Assembly (NCBI GenBank): GCA_002401455.1
Contig: NVTE01000002.1
Coordinates: 110,106 to 144,972, forward strand
Reading direction: 5' to 3'
Origin: Alphaproteobacteria bacterium
GTDB lineage: Bacteria; Pseudomonadota; Alphaproteobacteria; Sphingomonadales; Emcibacteraceae
DNA length: 34,867 nt
The stretch's first letter is position 1. Each line of letters begins with the position of its first letter. Shown here piece by piece: positions 32,872-34,867 of the stretch. The position numbers were made by a program, and so were the translations under genes. Under the pieces are notes generated by a model. It was not told the DNA's origin. It saw only the letters and a list, made by a program, of their open reading frames with translations, and ran no database searches.

Positions 32872-32946
32872 TTAAATTCCAGGGACGATCGGGACGCCGC
32901 AAGCGGTCAGAGTTAGAGCCAGTATCATTAAACTGTATATTTTCAT
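32872..32946 (-). CDS. 24-residue lipoprotein (small open reading frame)
   Basis: A 24-codon frame reads MKIYSLMILALTLTACGVPI then VPGI and a TAA. It has a basic n-region (MK), a hydrophobic core, and a lipobox LTAC followed by G, so it should be processed to a lipid-anchored peptide of nine residues beginning CGVPIVPGI. The start is strongly supported by AAGGAG 7 bases upstream of the ATG. It is too short for normal gene calling. Entericidin-like lipoproteins are the nearest known kind, but I do not claim homology. It is on the same strand as the antiporter, whose start is 178 bases further on. Confidence 0.65.
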   Translation of the reverse strand: MKIYSLMILALTLTACGVPIVPGI

Positions 32947-33050
32947 TTATCATCTCCTTATGAACAGACCCAGTCTAAGCTCCAGACCTTTTCAACCTCT
33001 AAAGAATTCATTCAATTTTACCTAAGGAAATATTTTCTGGTGATGCTATA

Positions 33051-33671
33051 GTGACGCAAAAGACAGCTGAGGCTCCTCCTACCAAGAAAGAAAATATTAT
33101 GACCCATGACACTGACATCGCTCTGGGCCCACTGGCGGCTCTGATTGGCTTTTGGAGCGGAGATAAAGGCATCGACATCGCCCCGGAGCCAGATGGGCCT
33201 GATGAGAACCTCTACACCGACACCATCGAATTTACCGTGGTCGACGATCACATAGAAAATGCCGAGGAGCAACAATTGGTCGCGGTGCATTATCATCAGG
33301 TTGTCCGGCGCCAGTCCACGGGCAAAGTTTTCCATGATGAAACCGGCTACTGGATGTGGGACGCGGCAGCAAAGGTGATCATGCATTCCCTGGTCATCCC
33401 CCGGGGTGTGGGGCTCCTCGCCGGTGGCCAGCATGAGGGCCCTAAAAATGCCAAGGGCGAGATGGTTTTAAAAGTGTCTGCCGGGACCGCCAATCCGGAA
33501 TGGCCGATCATGCAATCGCCCTTCATGGTGAAAAAAGCCCGGACAACCGCCTTTGAGCATCAGATCACCGTAACGGGCGACAGTCTGTCCTATTTTGAAA
33601 AGACCACGTTAGACATCTATGGCCGCACCTTTGACCATACCGATGAGAATATTCTCATCAGAAACAAATAA
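33051..33671 (+). CDS. Heme-binding beta-barrel (nitrobindin-like/FABP-like) protein
   Basis: Up to 206 residues, resembling the heme-binding-like beta-barrel (DUF1794/nitrobindin) fold: LAALIGFWSGDKGIDI near the N-terminus, then antiparallel strands such as LYTDTIEFTVVD, VFHDETGYWMWDA and TGDSLSYFEKTTLDIYG. No signal peptide. The frame starts at a GTG (33051) after a weak GGTGA; an internal ATG at 33099 with AAGAAAG before it would give 190 residues and starts directly before the conserved part. It is read just ahead of the aromatic hydroxylase gene (35 bases), so it may assist aromatic catabolism, but its ligand is unknown. Family moderately sure. Confidence 0.75.
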   Translation: MTQKTAEAPPTKKENIMTHDTDIALGPLAALIGFWSGDKGIDIAPEPDGPDENLYTDTIEFTVVDDHIENAEEQQLVAVHYHQVVRRQSTGKVFHDETGYWMWDAAAKVIMHSLVIPRGVGLLAGGQHEGPKNAKGEMVLKVSAGTANPEWPIMQSPFMVKKARTTAFEHQITVTGDSLSYFEKTTLDIYGRTFDHTDENILIRNK

Positions 33672-33706
33672 TTCTTTTACACCACACTATTTCAAGGGGA
33701 AAAAAT

Positions 33707-34867
33707 ATGCGGCCCAACGGTAAAAGCTTTTCAGATTCTCTCTATTTTAACTACCCGCACTTCGCTTTCCGCCGCCCACCAGAGATGACGGGGGAGCAGA
33801 TAAGACATCAAGTGGTTATCGTCGGCGGTGGCCCCGTAGGCCTGACCGCAGCCCTGGAATTAGCCCGGCGCGGGATAAGGTCCGTGGTTCTGGATGAGAA
33901 AGCGACCCTCAATGATGGCAGCCGGGCCATCTGTGTCTCCCGGGCCAGCTTTGAAACCTTGCAACAGCTGGGGGTGATGGAGGCTTTTCTTGAAAAAAGC
34001 CTGGGCTGGACCCATGGCCAGTGTTTTTATCAGGACCACATGATCCATCGCCTGGAAATGCCCCATTCGGCCGAAGAGCGTTTCTATCCCATGTATAATA
34101 TTCAACAGCAGTTTATTGAGCAGTTCCTGGTCGATAAGGTGGCTGACTATGGCGATATGATTGACCTGCGCTGGCAAAGCCGCATGACTGACCTTGACAC
34201 CTCCGCCGACCATGTTTCCCTGACCGTGGAGACGCCGGACGGGGACTATCTCTTGCAGGCCGACTATATGCTGGCCGCCGACGGCGCGCGCAGCCAGGTG
34301 CGGAAAAAGATGGGATTGACGTTGGCCGGGGATAACCTTGAAGGCAATTATGTTATCGCCGACATCAGGATGGACCATGATTTCCCCACCGAACGCCGGG
34401 CCTTTTTTGAATCATCCGCCAACCCGGATGCCACGGTGCTGATTCATAAGCAGCCGGACAATATCTGGCGTGTGGATTATCAATTACCCGAAGGCGGCGA
34501 CGCGGAAGCCGCGGTTCAGGAAGACAACATCCGCTCCCGGGTGGAAGATATCCTCCAGATGATCGGCCATCAGGGCGAATGGCAGCTGGAATGGTGGAGC
34601 ATTTATACCGCCAACAGCCTGTGCCTGGATGACTATTGGCATAACCGGGTTATCTTCATCGGGGATTCTGCCCATATTGTGCCGATCTTCGGCGTCAGGG
34701 GCCTTAATAATGGCTTTGCCGATGCGGTCAACGCGGCCTGGAAGTTAGCCTATATTTTGAAGGGCGCAGCGCCGGAGAGCATTCTTGACAGCTATACCCC
34801 GGAACGGCGGGGCGCGACGCTGGATGTGTTCCGCAATGCCGGAAAAAGCGCCCGTTTCATGACCCCA
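33707..34867 (+). CDS. FAD-dependent aromatic-ring monooxygenase (3' truncated)
   Basis: The gene runs off the window; 387 codons are visible. Group A flavin hydroxylase marks are present in order: GxGxxG-type VIVGGGPVGLTAALELARRG (about 37-56), the DG motif AADGARSQVRKKMG (about 190) and the GD motif GDSAHIVPIFGVRGLNNGFA (about 323). Such enzymes add a hydroxyl ortho or para on phenolic rings using NAD(P)H and O2. AAGGGG lies 8 bases before the ATG, giving a confident start. The C-terminal part, including any thioredoxin-like domain of phenol hydroxylases, lies outside the window. Probably co-transcribed with the upstream beta-barrel gene. Confidence 0.92.
   Translation, partial: MRPNGKSFSDSLYFNYPHFAFRRPPEMTGEQIRHQVVIVGGGPVGLTAALELARRGIRSVVLDEKATLNDGSRAICVSRASFETLQQLGVMEAFLEKSLGWTHGQCFYQDHMIHRLEMPHSAEERFYPMYNIQQQFIEQFLVDKVADYGDMIDLRWQSRMTDLDTSADHVSLTVETPDGDYLLQADYMLAADGARSQVRKKMGLTLAGDNLEGNYVIADIRMDHDFPTERRAFFESSANPDATVLIHKQPDNIWRVDYQLPEGGDAEAAVQEDNIRSRVEDILQMIGHQGEWQLEWWSIYTANSLCLDDYWHNRVIFIGDSAHIVPIFGVRGLNNGFADAVNAAWKLAYILKGAAPESILDSYTPERRGATLDVFRNAGKSARFMTP

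Larger units (their letters stand above)
32694..33050. other. Intergenic region with short lipoprotein gene and a palindromic site
   Basis: These 357 bases separate the leftward antiporter from the rightward heme-binding-like gene. They contain the CTTGAT/ATCAAG pair and the 24-codon lipoprotein gene at 32872-32946. Otherwise I see nothing in them. Confidence 0.6.

Overview
The window looks like a moderately GC-rich alphaproteobacterial chromosome, probably marine or environmental. The clue is the housekeeping block priA / small transaldolase / DUF484 / xerC together with HspQ, MsrPQ and a Uup-type ABC-F protein. No phage, transposase, CRISPR, rRNA or tRNA gene was found. I would not commit to an order; an Emcibacterales/Kordiimonadales-like bacterium is only a guess.

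Layout. 1-2240: a 5'-truncated asparagine-synthase-like gene facing a pentapeptide-repeat gene. 2260-6954: genome-maintenance block, with priA leftward and fsa/tal, DUF484 and xerC rightward. 6958-8444: a LysR regulator divergent from a small exported protein, which ends in the clearest terminator of the window. 8501-9319: a dienoyl-CoA isomerase-like crotonase with a perfect 16-bp palindrome upstream. 9411-11389: msrP-msrQ-hspQ, a leftward periplasmic methionine-sulfoxide repair and proteostasis set. 11554-13356: ABC-F protein. 13462-14322: LuxR-type regulator. 14425-21924: a leftward run of RTX protein, TolC, type I ABC exporter, HlyD adaptor and glycerate kinase; the RTX protein is presumably the exported substrate.

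21952-22279 is a divergent control region holding a 53-nt palindrome. 22280-22690 is an unrecognised 136-residue protein. 22722-28446 is a tight leftward catabolic operon (acyl-CoA ligase, thiolase-like protein, DUF35 partner, SDR, Rieske dioxygenase alpha and beta). It diverges from a rubredoxin/reductase fusion gene followed by a MarR regulator; the shared promoter region carries an inverted repeat at the predicted transcription start. Together these suggest uptake-independent degradation of a ring-containing acid: CoA activation, ring dihydroxylation, dehydrogenation and C-C bond cleavage, with the rubredoxin fusion as a possible electron donor.

30555-32693 holds a universal stress protein with an FNR-like box and a CPA2 cation/proton antiporter. 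32694-33050 hides an unlisted 24-codon lipoprotein gene with a strong ribosome binding site. The window closes with a heme-binding-barrel-like protein and a 3'-truncated FAD-dependent aromatic hydroxylase, probably more of the aromatic catabolic region.

Best candidates for something new: the lipobox-bearing, repeat-only RTX substrate and its palindromic promoter region; the Rieske operon without its own ferredoxin or reductase but with a divergent rubredoxin fusion; the cysteine-less thiolase-like/DUF35 pair; and the 24-residue lipoprotein.
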